Assembly (NCBI GenBank): GCA_023391315.1
Contig: JAEWBD010000062.1
Coordinates: 1 to 11,568 of the forward strand
Length of the DNA stretch: 11,568 nt
Direction of reading: 5' to 3'
Origin: Bacteroidota bacterium
GTDB taxonomy: Bacteria > Bacteroidota > Bacteroidia > Chitinophagales > Chitinophagaceae
Shown here piece after piece: positions 1-7,867 of this stretch. Both the position numbers and the translations under genes were made by a program. Within the stretch, counting starts at the first letter, position 1. The number at the start of each line of letters is the position of its first letter. Under the pieces are notes generated by a model, which was not told where the DNA came from, made no database searches, and saw only the letters and a program-made list of their open reading frames with translations.

Positions 1-297
1 TTCTATAGCCCCTTTGGCAGAAGTGGTTGTGTGATCTATAATAGCAGCGCCCGCTTTCAACCCTCCGGAGGCATTTTTCAATACTTCATCAACCACCGCA
101 TCATCTTTAAGCGTAAGATGAATAACATCCGCATTCTTTACAGCTTCAATTATATCTTCAAAAGCCTTTGCACCAAAGGTTTCCAGGGCTTTTGCCTTTG
201 ATGCGGTGCGGTTCCATACCTGTACGTTTTCGCCTTTTTGCAACATGGCCTTAACGAAATTGGAACCTAGTAAACCCATTCCTAAAAAAGCTTTCAT
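1..297 (-). CDS. NAD(P)-binding 3-hydroxyisobutyrate dehydrogenase-like oxidoreductase, partial (C-terminus beyond window edge)
   Basis: This is the first 99 residues of a beta-hydroxyacid dehydrogenase (6-phosphogluconate / 3-hydroxyisobutyrate dehydrogenase superfamily); the reading frame is open to base 1. The protein begins MKAFLGMGLLGSNFVKAML, a Rossmann nucleotide-binding loop of type GxGxxG (GMGLLG, residues 6-11). About residue 30 follows VWNRTASKA, where an Arg after Asn often goes with NADPH preference. DHTTTSAKGA near residues 87-96 matches the family's substrate-site signature D-x-S/T-T. The family reduces or oxidises short hydroxyacids or semialdehydes in the cytosol; the substrate cannot be told from this fragment. 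An in-frame ATG two codons earlier (303-301, giving MIM...) is an equally possible start. There is no Shine-Dalgarno. It is divergent from the Gfo/Idh/MocA gene at 501. Family assignment is firm; the specific enzyme is unknown. Confidence 0.85.
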   Translation of the reverse strand, partial: MKAFLGMGLLGSNFVKAMLQKGENVQVWNRTASKAKALETFGAKAFEDIIEAVKNADVIHLTLKDDAVVDEVLKNASGGLKAGAAIIDHTTTSAKGAIE

Positions 298-313
298 GAT
301 CATTATGTTTTGG

Positions 314-344
314 TAAATATACAAAGCCTCGTTTTTGGCAGCAG
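314..344 (-). promoter_or_regulatory. Possible weak promoter for the left-edge dehydrogenase
   Basis: Read on the minus strand, TATATTTA (321-314) differs from the Bacteroidota -7 consensus TAnnTTTG only in its last base. Exactly 20 bp upstream lies CTG (344-342) in place of TTG. A start site about six bases downstream would leave a leader of only about 5-11 nt before the two candidate ATGs. Both elements carry a mismatch in an AT-rich region, so this is tentative. Confidence 0.25.
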
Positions 345-381
345 GCCGAAATTATTGTTCAGCATTTTAAATAATTGCTCG

Positions 382-413
382 CTTGTCATCAAATTTCAAA
401 TACATTATTTTTG
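382..413 (+). promoter_or_regulatory. Bacteroidota-type promoter for the Gfo/Idh/MocA gene
   Basis: CTTG at 382-385 is followed after exactly 20 bp by TATTTTTG at 406-413, an exact match to TAnnTTTG. This is the -33/-7 architecture recognised by the primary sigma factor of Bacteroidota. Transcription should start near 419-421, giving an untranslated leader of about 80 nt before the ATG at 501. The leader is AT-rich and has no Shine-Dalgarno motif, as is usual in this phylum. Confidence 0.6.
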
Positions 414-500
414 AAAAGCCGTAATAATGATACTTACATTAAACGAAGCACGGCAACATTTTAATTTTATTCACTCATATCAATCAATAAAAATTCAATT

Positions 501-1901
501 ATGTCGAAACAAAACCAGGCATCACGCAGAAAATTCCTGCAACAGATTGGCGCTACGAGTTTATTGGCTGCAGCTTCTCCTTTAAGCAGCCTTGCAGCAA
601 AAGAAAAAGCAGAAGAAAGAATTTTACACTACGAAAAAAAGATTTCATCTGCAGATAAGATCCGTGTAGGCGTTATTGGTTTTGGCATACAGGGCCATTA
701 TGACCTGGCCACCGCTTTGCAGGTGCCCGGCGTTGAGCTGGCTGGCATTTGCGATTTATATACCGGCAGATTAGAAAACGCAAAAGAGTTATATGGTAAT
801 GATTTATTCACAACGAGAAATTATAAAGAACTTTTAGATAAAAGCGATATTGACGCGGTAATAATTGCCACCACCGATTGCTGGCATGCGCGTATTACCA
901 AAGACGCATTGGCAAAAGGAAAAGCAGTGTATTGTGAGAAACCCATGGTGTATAAAATAAGCGAAGGCATGGGCGTAATTGAAGCGCAAAAGAAATACGG
1001 CAAAGTGTTACAGGTGGGCAGCCAGCGTGTGAGCAGCATTGGCCTGGCAAAGGCAAAAGAATTACTGGCCGCCGGTGAGATAGGTAAATTAAATATGGTG
1101 AATGCGGTGTACGACAGGCAAAGCTCCATCGGTGCATGGGAATATACCATTCCGGATGATGCAAGCGCCGCAACAACAGACTGGGAACGCTTTATTGAAG
1201 TAACAGAGAAGATGCCGTATGATTCCAAAAAGTTTTTCTGGTGGCGTGCTTTTAAAGAAGTGGGCACAGGCGTTGCCGGCGATTTATTCATTCATTTATT
1301 AAGCGGCACACATTTTATGACCAACTCAAAAGGCCCTGCTTCCATTTACAGCACCGGGCAGTTTAGTTATTGGAAAGACGGCCGCAATATGCCTGATGTA
1401 ATGGCCGGCGTAATGCAATATGCCGATACGCCGGAGCATCCTGCATTCCAGTTAACGCTGCAGGTGAATTTCATTAGTGGCACAGGCGGCCAGGAAGCTA
1501 TCCGCCTCGTTGGCTCTGAAGGGGTGATTGATGTGAAGGGAAATAACATTACGGTTCATCACAGCATCATGCCTGAAGCGCCGGGTTTTGGCGGTTATGA
1601 TTCTGTTTTCACATTCTCAAAAGATATGCGTGAAAAAATGCAGAAAGAGTATGATGCAAAATGGACAGAGGCGCAAAAGAGGCGCCCTAAAAAAGATGAT
1701 ATCGTATTTAAAGCGCCTGAAGGATATAGTGATCACCTGGATCATTTTACCAATTTTTTTGATTCGGTAAGAACAGGAAAGCCGGTAGTGGAAGATGCTG
1801 TGTTTGGTTTCAGGGCGGCGGCACCGGCGCTTGCCTGCAATGAAAGTTTTTTCCAGAAAAAAATTATTAACTGGGATGCTGAAAATATGAAGCTGGTGTA
1901 A
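501..1901 (+). CDS. Tat-exported Gfo/Idh/MocA family oxidoreductase
   Basis: This 466-residue protein is a nucleotide-dependent sugar or cyclitol oxidoreductase of the Gfo/Idh/MocA family. The N-terminus carries a twin-arginine signal, SRRKFLQ at residues 8-14, followed by a hydrophobic Ala/Leu stretch to about 33, so it should be folded with cofactor in the cytoplasm and then exported. The Rossmann loop is GFGIQG (60-65). EKP (146-148) is the family signature containing the catalytic Lys, and GDLFIH (260-265) supplies the conserved Asp/His of the active-site helix. TTDWERF (225-231) is typical of the Tat-bearing Bacteroidota subgroup. That subgroup includes oxidoreductases of unknown substrate and NAD-dependent glycosidases such as GH109, so a redox-neutral glycosidase is a real alternative. 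The gene has its own promoter and a downstream hairpin, so it is probably monocistronic. Substrate is unknown. Confidence 0.9.
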   Translation: MSKQNQASRRKFLQQIGATSLLAAASPLSSLAAKEKAEERILHYEKKISSADKIRVGVIGFGIQGHYDLATALQVPGVELAGICDLYTGRLENAKELYGNDLFTTRNYKELLDKSDIDAVIIATTDCWHARITKDALAKGKAVYCEKPMVYKISEGMGVIEAQKKYGKVLQVGSQRVSSIGLAKAKELLAAGEIGKLNMVNAVYDRQSSIGAWEYTIPDDASAATTDWERFIEVTEKMPYDSKKFFWWRAFKEVGTGVAGDLFIHLLSGTHFMTNSKGPASIYSTGQFSYWKDGRNMPDVMAGVMQYADTPEHPAFQLTLQVNFISGTGGQEAIRLVGSEGVIDVKGNNITVHHSIMPEAPGFGGYDSVFTFSKDMREKMQKEYDAKWTEAQKRRPKKDDIVFKAPEGYSDHLDHFTNFFDSVRTGKPVVEDAVFGFRAAAPALACNESFFQKKIINWDAENMKLV

Positions 1902-1910
1902 TGCTGTTAT

Positions 1911-1947
1911 AAAGTTTAGCCCGGCCTTGTAAGCCGGGCTAAACTTT
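1911..1947 (+). terminator. Perfect 15-bp hairpin downstream of the Gfo/Idh/MocA gene
   Basis: AAAGTTTAGCCCGGC (1911-1925) and GCCGGGCTAAACTTT (1933-1947) are exact reverse complements separated by a 7-base loop. The hairpin begins nine bases after the stop codon at 1899-1901. No T-run follows on the plus strand, so it is not a textbook intrinsic terminator. Its GC-rich core and placement suggest transcript-end formation or 3'-end protection. It separates this gene from the DinB gene 75 bp further on. Confidence 0.65.
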
Positions 1948-2021
1948 AGCCATAAAACAGGCAGATATTCATTTTAAAATCCTCAACACAGATTGACAAC
2001 AGTAATAATAATGGCGGAAAC

Positions 2022-2585
2022 ATGAGCGGTTACCGAAAAATGCTACGGCCTGATACAACAGAATATCCCCGATATTCCCAATACTATTTTGATCTCATAG
2101 AAACAACAGATGATATCCTGAACGAGCTGCATGATAATTTTTTCAAACTCAAAGCATTTATTTATTCAATACCACCGGAAAAATTATTGTTCAGGTATGC
2201 TGCTGGAAAATGGACCATAAAGGAAATCCTGGTTCACCTTATTGATGACGAAAGAATATTTGCTTACCGCGCCTTGCGTTATGCACGAAATGACAGCACG
2301 CCTCTGCCTGGTTTTGAAGAAAAGGATTATGCAATATATTCCGATGCAAATACCCGGAGCCTTGAAAGCATTTTCGAGGAGTACCTGCATGTAAGGTTTT
2401 CTACTTTATTGCTATTTCAAAACCTGCCTGAAGAAGCTTTTTTAAGAAAGGGCTGTTGCATTGCGCCTGATGGCACTCTTATAAACGAACGCACCGTGCG
2501 TGCAATTGCCTATCATATTGCAGGACATGAACTGAACCATATAAAAATTATTATGGAACGTTATCATCCGGTAAAAAGCCTTTAA
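2022..2585 (+). CDS. DinB-fold (DinB/YfiT-like) putative metalloprotein
   Basis: This 187-residue cytosolic protein has the DinB / YfiT four-helix-bundle pattern. The metal-binding triad is visible as H72 (in WTIKEILVHLIDDER, residues 64-78) and the HxxxH pair H169/H173 within AYHIAGHELNHIK (163-175). The C-x-W or K-W-T lead-in to the first histidine helix is typical. Members of this superfamily include thiol-dependent S-transferases (for example bacillithiol transferases) and DNA-damage-inducible proteins of unknown activity; the fold does not fix the reaction. The ATG at 2022 is preceded by an out-of-frame ATG at 2011 that stops at once; a later in-frame ATG at codon 7 is possible. It converges on the HxlR gene with a gap of only 12 bp. 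I see no exact TAnnTTTG promoter in the 74 bp after the upstream hairpin. Confidence 0.85.
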   Translation: MSGYRKMLRPDTTEYPRYSQYYFDLIETTDDILNELHDNFFKLKAFIYSIPPEKLLFRYAAGKWTIKEILVHLIDDERIFAYRALRYARNDSTPLPGFEEKDYAIYSDANTRSLESIFEEYLHVRFSTLLLFQNLPEEAFLRKGCCIAPDGTLINERTVRAIAYHIAGHELNHIKIIMERYHPVKSL

Positions 2586-2597
2586 AATTGAAGCTTA

Positions 2598-2930
2598 TTA
2601 TACTGCCAGTGTTTTTGCGTGCTGTTTTGTGGCCCATACCCGGAGGTGATCCAAAAAAGGAATGAGCTCGGCACCGGTATCACTCAGCCTGTATTCCACT
2701 TTTGGCGGCACTTCAGGGTACACCTTGCGCTCAATCAATCCATCGGTTTCAAGTTCGCGCAATGTTTGTGTGAGCATTTTAGGCGTTATTGTTCCCAGCC
2801 GCCGGTGTAATTCGCCGAAACGCATTACGGTTTGCTCGTTCAGGTACCATAAAATCCTGCCCTTATGCTTACCGCCAATTCTTCTAAAAGCAAAATCAAT
2901 CATGCAAGGTTTGGCTATAACCGTTTTCAT
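2598..2930 (-). CDS. HxlR-family winged-helix transcriptional regulator
   Basis: This 110-residue protein has the full length and motif order of the HxlR/DUF24 family of dimeric winged-helix regulators. Visible are IGGKHKGRIL (18-27), RFGELHRRL (37-45), the recognition-helix region ITPKMLTQTLRELETDGLI (48-66) and the wing YPEVPPKVEY (71-80). Cys9 matches the N-terminal cysteine that in relatives such as YodB and HypR senses electrophiles or disulfide stress; redox sensing here is inferred. It is divergent from the MFS efflux gene, with repeated operator-like sequences in the 128-bp gap, so it probably controls that pump and itself. An ATG further upstream is out of play because its frame stops after three codons, so the start at 2930 is well supported. 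Confidence 0.93.
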   Translation of the reverse strand: MKTVIAKPCMIDFAFRRIGGKHKGRILWYLNEQTVMRFGELHRRLGTITPKMLTQTLRELETDGLIERKVYPEVPPKVEYRLSDTGAELIPFLDHLRVWATKQHAKTLAV

Positions 2931-2969
2931 TTTTTATATTAATATTTCATAAATAAATGATAATCAATA

Positions 2970-3020
2970 ATAGTATGTTTTTATATAGTATGTTACAAAA
3001 AAGTACATACTTGTTACAAA
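2970..3020. promoter_or_regulatory. Probable HxlR operator: repeated AGTATGT / TGTTACAAA elements
   Basis: ATAGTATGTT occurs twice as a direct repeat at 2970-2979 and 2985-2994, spaced 15 bp. AGTATGT at 2987-2993 is mirrored by ACATACT at 3005-3011, forming an inverted repeat with an 11-bp spacer. TGTTACAAA also recurs at 2991-2999 and 3012-3020, 21 bp apart, about two helical turns. The inverted-repeat arm runs into the -33 element of the MFS promoter, so a bound repressor would block polymerase. The assignment to HxlR rests on the divergent arrangement and the dimeric nature of the family. Confidence 0.6.
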
Positions 3021-3041
3021 TATACTGAAAGCTTAGTTTTG
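3010..3041 (+). promoter_or_regulatory. Bacteroidota-type promoter for the MFS efflux gene
   Basis: CTTG at 3010-3013 and TAGTTTTG at 3034-3041 (exact TAnnTTTG) are separated by exactly 20 bp, the same geometry as the promoter at 382-413. The start site should lie near 3047-3049, leaving a leader of only about 10 nt before the ATG at 3059. The upstream element overlaps the operator-like inverted repeat. Confidence 0.6.
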
Positions 3042-3058
3042 CGAAAATTTAAAATAAT

Positions 3059-4360
3059 ATGAATGATGCCTGTTATGCTGATGAGAAAATAACCAAAGAA
3101 CGGAATAAATTTTTCAGCCTGAATTATACAAAACCACAAAAAGATGAAAATAAAATAATCAGTACCCTGCTGTTATATATAACCATTCCGCTCTCCGGTT
3201 TTGCAGTAGATGTTTACCTGCCTTCTTTTCCAAACATGGTGAATGAACTGCACACCTCTGTAACCAGTTTACAGGCCACACTGGCGGTTTATTTATTGAG
3301 CTATGGTATTTCACAATTCCTGGTAGGTGCAATAGTAGATAGCTTTGGAAGATACAAGATTGGCATAACAGCATTTTTACTTTTTGCCATAAGCTGTTTC
3401 ATTATTGCCGTAACAAGCAGTATTCACCTCATCATTTTCCTGCGGGCCATACAGGGTTTACTGATTGCCACATTAATGATATGCCAGCGTTCTTTCCTTG
3501 TTGACCTGTATAAAGATGAACCGCAAAAACTTAAAAAATATACCAGTCTTATATCCATTATCTGGTCAACTGCACCCATAATAGCTCCATTTGTTGGCGG
3601 CTATATTCAATATTATTTTAACTGGCAATCGAACTTTTATTTCCTGGGTATTTATGCACTTGTTATGATGATTATGCATCTCATTTTTTCCGGTGAAGCC
3701 TTAAAGCATTTAAAACCTTTTCAATGGAAATCGATAAGTGTCATGTATAAGGAAATGTTTGTAACCAAAGACTTTGTGTATGGTGTTTTATTATTAGGAA
3801 CAAGTTTCAGCATGGTGATTTTGTTTGGAATGAGCATTCCTTTTATTGCGGAAAACAAATATCATTTCACATCAAAAACAACGGGTAACCTTGCCCTGCT
3901 ATCGGGTGTTTCACTTTTTTTAGGCGGATTGTTTAACAGGTATATGATAAACAGAAGCATTACAAAAAAGCTTACTGTTTCAATCATTGTTCAGTTTGTT
4001 GTTGCTGTGGTTATGCTTATTGCAGGCATTAAAACCGAAAGCTTAATAACCATCATGTTATTTGTGGTTATGCTTCATTTCCTGGAAGGGTTTATTTATA
4101 ATATGTATTTTACCTATTGCCTCACCCGCTTTACCAGTTTTGCAGGGCTTTCCAGCGGGTTTACCAGTGGCGGCGCATACATCATTACTTCATTCATTAC
4201 GTTTATGTTATCACATCAGCTTATTATAAAAGGCCAGTTAAGCATGGCTGTTTATTATGTGATTATTATAGCTTTAATGCTTGTGATTTTAATGCTGGCA
4301 CTTCCTCATCTTAGAATAGTGCATAAACCTAAAGTCCGGCAACTTATTCCTTTAAAGTAA
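3059..4360 (+). CDS. MFS multidrug efflux transporter, Bcr/CflA-like (DHA1 type)
   Basis: This 433-residue inner-membrane protein has about 12 hydrophobic segments and the signatures of proton-coupled drug exporters. The first helix ends in FAVDVYLPSFPNM (48-60), corresponding to the conserved TDMYLPALP of Bcr/CflA pumps with the acidic residue at D51. Motif A is GAIVDSFGRYK (90-100), motif B is RAIQG (129-133), and the antiporter motif C region is APIIAPFVGGYI (172-183). The N-terminus is a charged tail of about 31 residues before helix 1, longer than in typical family members; the chosen ATG is the first in-frame one after the predicted start site. The divergent HxlR regulator and overlapping operator imply induction by a toxic compound. 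The substrate cannot be read from sequence. Confidence 0.9.
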   Translation: MNDACYADEKITKERNKFFSLNYTKPQKDENKIISTLLLYITIPLSGFAVDVYLPSFPNMVNELHTSVTSLQATLAVYLLSYGISQFLVGAIVDSFGRYKIGITAFLLFAISCFIIAVTSSIHLIIFLRAIQGLLIATLMICQRSFLVDLYKDEPQKLKKYTSLISIIWSTAPIIAPFVGGYIQYYFNWQSNFYFLGIYALVMMIMHLIFSGEALKHLKPFQWKSISVMYKEMFVTKDFVYGVLLLGTSFSMVILFGMSIPFIAENKYHFTSKTTGNLALLSGVSLFLGGLFNRYMINRSITKKLTVSIIVQFVVAVVMLIAGIKTESLITIMLFVVMLHFLEGFIYNMYFTYCLTRFTSFAGLSSGFTSGGAYIITSFITFMLSHQLIIKGQLSMAVYYVIIIALMLVILMLALPHLRIVHKPKVRQLIPLK

Positions 4361-4401
4361 TATACAAAGCAGGAACGTGTTTACACTACGCTGTTATGCG
4401 C

Positions 4402-4421
4402 ACAGGCCTCTGGCTTGTTTA
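4402..4421 (+). terminator. Possible short terminator hairpin after the MFS gene
   Basis: ACAGGCC (4402-4408) pairs with GGCTTGT (4412-4418), counting one G-T wobble, around a 3-base loop, and is followed by only two more T before an A-rich run. It lies between the convergent MFS and DUF2723 genes, 41 bp after the MFS stop. The short stem and T-tract make this tentative. Confidence 0.3.
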
Positions 4422-4468
4422 AAATAAAAAAAAAGAACTGCGATTGGTAGTGATTCTTAATGAATTTC

Positions 4469-7400
4469 TTACTCCAGATTATTTTTTCTTTCCGTATAAT
4501 TTTTCCGGATGGCATTCAATGCCTGTACCAGGTTTTCATTCATTGAACTTTCATATTCAAGTGCGGCCTGCTGCTGTGTATTTAAACTTTGATAATAACG
4601 CCGCTGCTGCAATATATCTTTTTCAACAGAAGCCGCAATTTTATCAGCAAGCTGCCTGTCGTTAACACGATAGGCAGCTTCCATCATACCAATTGAAATG
4701 CGGTTATGCATATTGTTGCCGGAAGTCATACCATAGGGCAGGTTTTCTTCCTTTATCATTTTATCATCATGTTTTAAAACATTACGGGCCTCTGTTAATT
4801 TATTTTCACTGATGAGGTCAAGCGCAAGATCAAGATCAGCCTTGCGAATACCTAATAACTGCATGCGGTTTATTTCATCATAATACACATTGCCAAGCTG
4901 AGCATTGCCATAATTCCACTTCTTATTATCCATAACAAGCGCATAAACCTTTGCTGTATTGATGGATGGGTTTTCAACCGGCACCAAACGATACGCCATG
5001 CCTTCGCGGCGCAGGTATTTGTCGAAACCAAGTTTATTATAAGGCATGGTAAAATAAACGGGGCGATTCCATTTATTGGCAGCAATAATATTCAGAATAG
5101 CAAGATCGTTTTTGAGCAAAATATTTTTGGCAGGCAATTCAAAGCGCATGGCATCAACCACTGTGTCATCAGCCTTTACGGTTCCGTTTGTTCGCACAAG
5201 CACTGTATCCACCGGCACAGCCAGCTTGCGCACCGGCAGGGTATTAACTGATTCGCCGCTGCTGCTTTGCACCTGCGCAGACGTATCATCACTGCCCACC
5301 CAATTCTTCATTACATCATACAGATTATAATACCTGTCTTCAGCAAATTGCGGGTTAGGCTGATAAAAAACATAATCGCGTTTATTGCCCTGCACCTGTT
5401 CCGGCGACCATATTACATCAATAGGATCGCTGCTGTTCACTTTATGCCGTAACTCATTTATCTTCCAGTCAGAACCCAGTAATGTTGTAATGATGATACG
5501 CACATCAGGCCTAATACCTTCCACTTCCTGCGCATACCATAAAGGATAGGTATCATTATCGCCAATGCTGAAAAGAATGGCATTGGGTGCAAGGCTCTCG
5601 AGATAATCACGGGCCACATCCCGTGCCAGTTGTTTTTTATGGCGGTCATGATCATCCCATTCCTGCACGCCCATTAATAGGGGAACCGTTACCGTTGCAA
5701 TAAAAGCACCGGCTGTTATTGCGTTTTTATTTTTTATGAGTTGTATTAAAAAGGGAATGCCGTATGCAATTAAAGCAATCAGTAAAAATGTGCTGATGCC
5801 AACTGTAAAAGCAACTGCTGCACCATAGCCGGCAATAGCGATAAAGATGGTTAATATTAAACTGATAAGCGCCGCATTAACCAGTACTTCTTTCAACAAT
5901 TTTTTATTCCATGCAGATGCCATCTCTATAAAATATAAAACAGATAAGCCTATCCATATTGCATACACATAAAAAGAACCTGCATACGCATAATCGCGTT
6001 CCCGTGGCTGATAGCCGGGTTGGTTAATATAAATAACAATCGCAAAACCTGTTGAAAGAAAAAGCAACATATTCACCAATGCATCGCTGCCTTTTCTTTT
6101 CGCCTGGTATAATAACCCAATTACGCCCAAAATAAACGGCAGCATATACATTACATTATGCCCTTTACTTTTCTGAATGCTGTCGGGCATCATACTTTGA
6201 TTGCCATATAAAGCATTATCAATAACAGGAATGCCCGTTATCCAGTTACCATCCCTTACATTATTTATAAATGAACCCTGCAGGTCGTTTTGCCTGCCAC
6301 TGAAATTCCACATAAAATAGCGGATATACATGTAATAGGTTTGGTAACTGAGAAAGAAACGCAGGTTTTCTATAAAAGTTGGACTACGTTCATACGCACC
6401 ATCCTGGCTTTTATTAATGCCGGCGAAGTAAGCATAATAATCTGCGTGGTTTTGGTCATTTGTCATATCCCACATACGCGGAAAAACCATTTTATCTTTT
6501 GGCAGGAATACATAATCAAAGTTGCTGCCGGCAGGAATATATTTGTGTTCACCTTTTTCATACTTCATGCCCTTATCTGCATAATCAACCGGCTGCGCTG
6601 TAAAATTTTGTCCGTACAATAAAGGAAAATCACCATATTGATCTCGTCCAAGATAACCTTCCAGCGCCTGTGGGTTATCAACGTTAAACATATCAATGGA
6701 AGGATCTGCATTACTGCGAATCATGGTAGTAATGTAAGTGCTGTAACCAATAAGCGTAAACGCAATGCACCATAATGCCAGCCGCAAATGTGGCCATGAT
6801 CTTTTTTCTGCATACCGTAATCCGATCCATATACCAACAGCTACCAGTATAAATAAAAACGCAAAGCCGGAGAAGAAAGGGAGGTTCAGGTCATTCACAA
6901 AAAATATATCGAATGCACCGGCTGCTTTAATGGAATATTGAATGACGCCTTTAAGAATGATGCCGAATATTACAACGCCCAGCACCATAAAAATATATAC
7001 GCCACCATATAATTCTTTTTTGCTTTTGACTGTGCGTTCAACCAGGAACAATAAACCGACAGCCATAATTGCGATTAGGAAAATAAGGCCTGCAAATGTG
7101 TTATCTGCGGGAATGCCTCTTGATGTATCTGCGGCAGATTGTGCAGCAACCAGCGCCAAAATAAAGCCTGCAATGCCACCAAATAAAACAATGCGTATAA
7201 AATATTTTCTTATAGCAACATATTTAAAAGATGATCTTCTTTTGAAATAATAGATCATCACAATGGCTGGAATACATAATAAACAGAGCAGGTGCACACC
7301 AATAGAGATACCTATCAAAAAGAAGATAAAGATGAGCCATTTATCAGCGCCTGGTTCATCGGCAACACGCTCCCATTTTAATGCAGCCCAAAACACAATC

Positions 7401-7867
7401 GCTGTAAAAAATGAACTCATAGCATATACTTCGCCCTCAACGGCACTGTACCAGAATGAATCAGTAAATGTGCCTGCCAAAGCACCAATAATGCCTGCTG
7501 CTATTATACCGCCTATTTGAATATTGGTTATTGGTTTTGCCGTATCAGGCTGTACAATTTTTTTTGCAAAATGTGTTATCGTCCAGAACAAAAACATAAT
7601 AGTAAAACCGCTTGCTAAAGCGCTCATGATATTAACTGCTTTGGCAGCCGTTAATGGATTATCACCAAACAACACAATGAATATCCTTCCAAGCATAACG
7701 AACATTGGAGCGCCCGGCGGATGCGGTACCTGCAGTTTATAGCAACTGCTTACAAATTCACCGCAATCCCAAAAACTGCCACCCGCCTCGCTGGTCATGA
7801 TATAAACAGTTGAGGCAAAGGCAAAGAATACCCAGCCCGTGATATTGTTAATACGGTTATAGTTCAT
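4469..7867 (-). CDS. DUF2723 membrane glycosyltransferase-like protein (GT117 / TMEM260 O-mannosyltransferase family)
   Basis: This 1132-residue polytopic membrane protein belongs to the DUF2723 (PF11028) family, abundant in Bacteroidota and related to animal TMEM260, a protein O-mannosyltransferase. The first helix leads into GSFWDCGEF (30-38), where D34 or E37 is the expected GT-C catalytic acid of the first extracytoplasmic loop, then the signature HPPGAP (49-54). Further family marks are EGEVYAMSSFF (144-154), PRERDYAYAGSFY (621-633), QEWDDHDRHKKQLARD (735-750) and GDNDTYPLWYAQ (769-780). About 14-16 hydrophobic segments occupy residues 10-735; the C-terminal 390 residues are hydrophilic and should lie outside the membrane. 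By homology it would move a sugar from a polyprenyl-linked donor to a protein or glycan at the periplasmic face; donor and acceptor are unknown. No partner gene is adjacent, and no exact TAnnTTTG promoter is visible in the 189 bp upstream. Confidence 0.88.
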   Translation of the reverse strand: MNYNRINNITGWVFFAFASTVYIMTSEAGGSFWDCGEFVSSCYKLQVPHPPGAPMFVMLGRIFIVLFGDNPLTAAKAVNIMSALASGFTIMFLFWTITHFAKKIVQPDTAKPITNIQIGGIIAAGIIGALAGTFTDSFWYSAVEGEVYAMSSFFTAIVFWAALKWERVADEPGADKWLIFIFFLIGISIGVHLLCLLCIPAIVMIYYFKRRSSFKYVAIRKYFIRIVLFGGIAGFILALVAAQSAADTSRGIPADNTFAGLIFLIAIMAVGLLFLVERTVKSKKELYGGVYIFMVLGVVIFGIILKGVIQYSIKAAGAFDIFFVNDLNLPFFSGFAFLFILVAVGIWIGLRYAEKRSWPHLRLALWCIAFTLIGYSTYITTMIRSNADPSIDMFNVDNPQALEGYLGRDQYGDFPLLYGQNFTAQPVDYADKGMKYEKGEHKYIPAGSNFDYVFLPKDKMVFPRMWDMTNDQNHADYYAYFAGINKSQDGAYERSPTFIENLRFFLSYQTYYMYIRYFMWNFSGRQNDLQGSFINNVRDGNWITGIPVIDNALYGNQSMMPDSIQKSKGHNVMYMLPFILGVIGLLYQAKRKGSDALVNMLLFLSTGFAIVIYINQPGYQPRERDYAYAGSFYVYAIWIGLSVLYFIEMASAWNKKLLKEVLVNAALISLILTIFIAIAGYGAAVAFTVGISTFLLIALIAYGIPFLIQLIKNKNAITAGAFIATVTVPLLMGVQEWDDHDRHKKQLARDVARDYLESLAPNAILFSIGDNDTYPLWYAQEVEGIRPDVRIIITTLLGSDWKINELRHKVNSSDPIDVIWSPEQVQGNKRDYVFYQPNPQFAEDRYYNLYDVMKNWVGSDDTSAQVQSSSGESVNTLPVRKLAVPVDTVLVRTNGTVKADDTVVDAMRFELPAKNILLKNDLAILNIIAANKWNRPVYFTMPYNKLGFDKYLRREGMAYRLVPVENPSINTAKVYALVMDNKKWNYGNAQLGNVYYDEINRMQLLGIRKADLDLALDLISENKLTEARNVLKHDDKMIKEENLPYGMTSGNNMHNRISIGMMEAAYRVNDRQLADKIAASVEKDILQQRRYYQSLNTQQQAALEYESSMNENLVQALNAIRKNYTERKNNLE

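Noticed and set aside
821..1291. Open frame of 156 codons on the minus strand inside the Gfo/Idh/MocA gene
   Set aside because: It is antisense to a gene with clear family motifs, and its translation has low-complexity, Cys/Pro/Ser-rich composition without a recognisable domain.
3017..3024. TATATTTG on the minus strand as a promoter for the HxlR gene
   Set aside because: It matches TAnnTTTG exactly but has no TTG-like element about 20 bp upstream (the position reads TTT) and lies about 90 bp from the start codon; the region is AT-rich enough for chance matches.
4421..4435. A-rich run between the MFS and DUF2723 genes as a terminator T-tract for the minus-strand gene
   Set aside because: On the minus strand it gives a T-rich run, but I could find no convincing stem directly upstream of it.
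6942..7742. Three consecutive plus-strand open frames of 72-102 codons
   Set aside because: They are antisense shadows of the membrane part of the DUF2723 gene, whose frame is continuous and motif-bearing.
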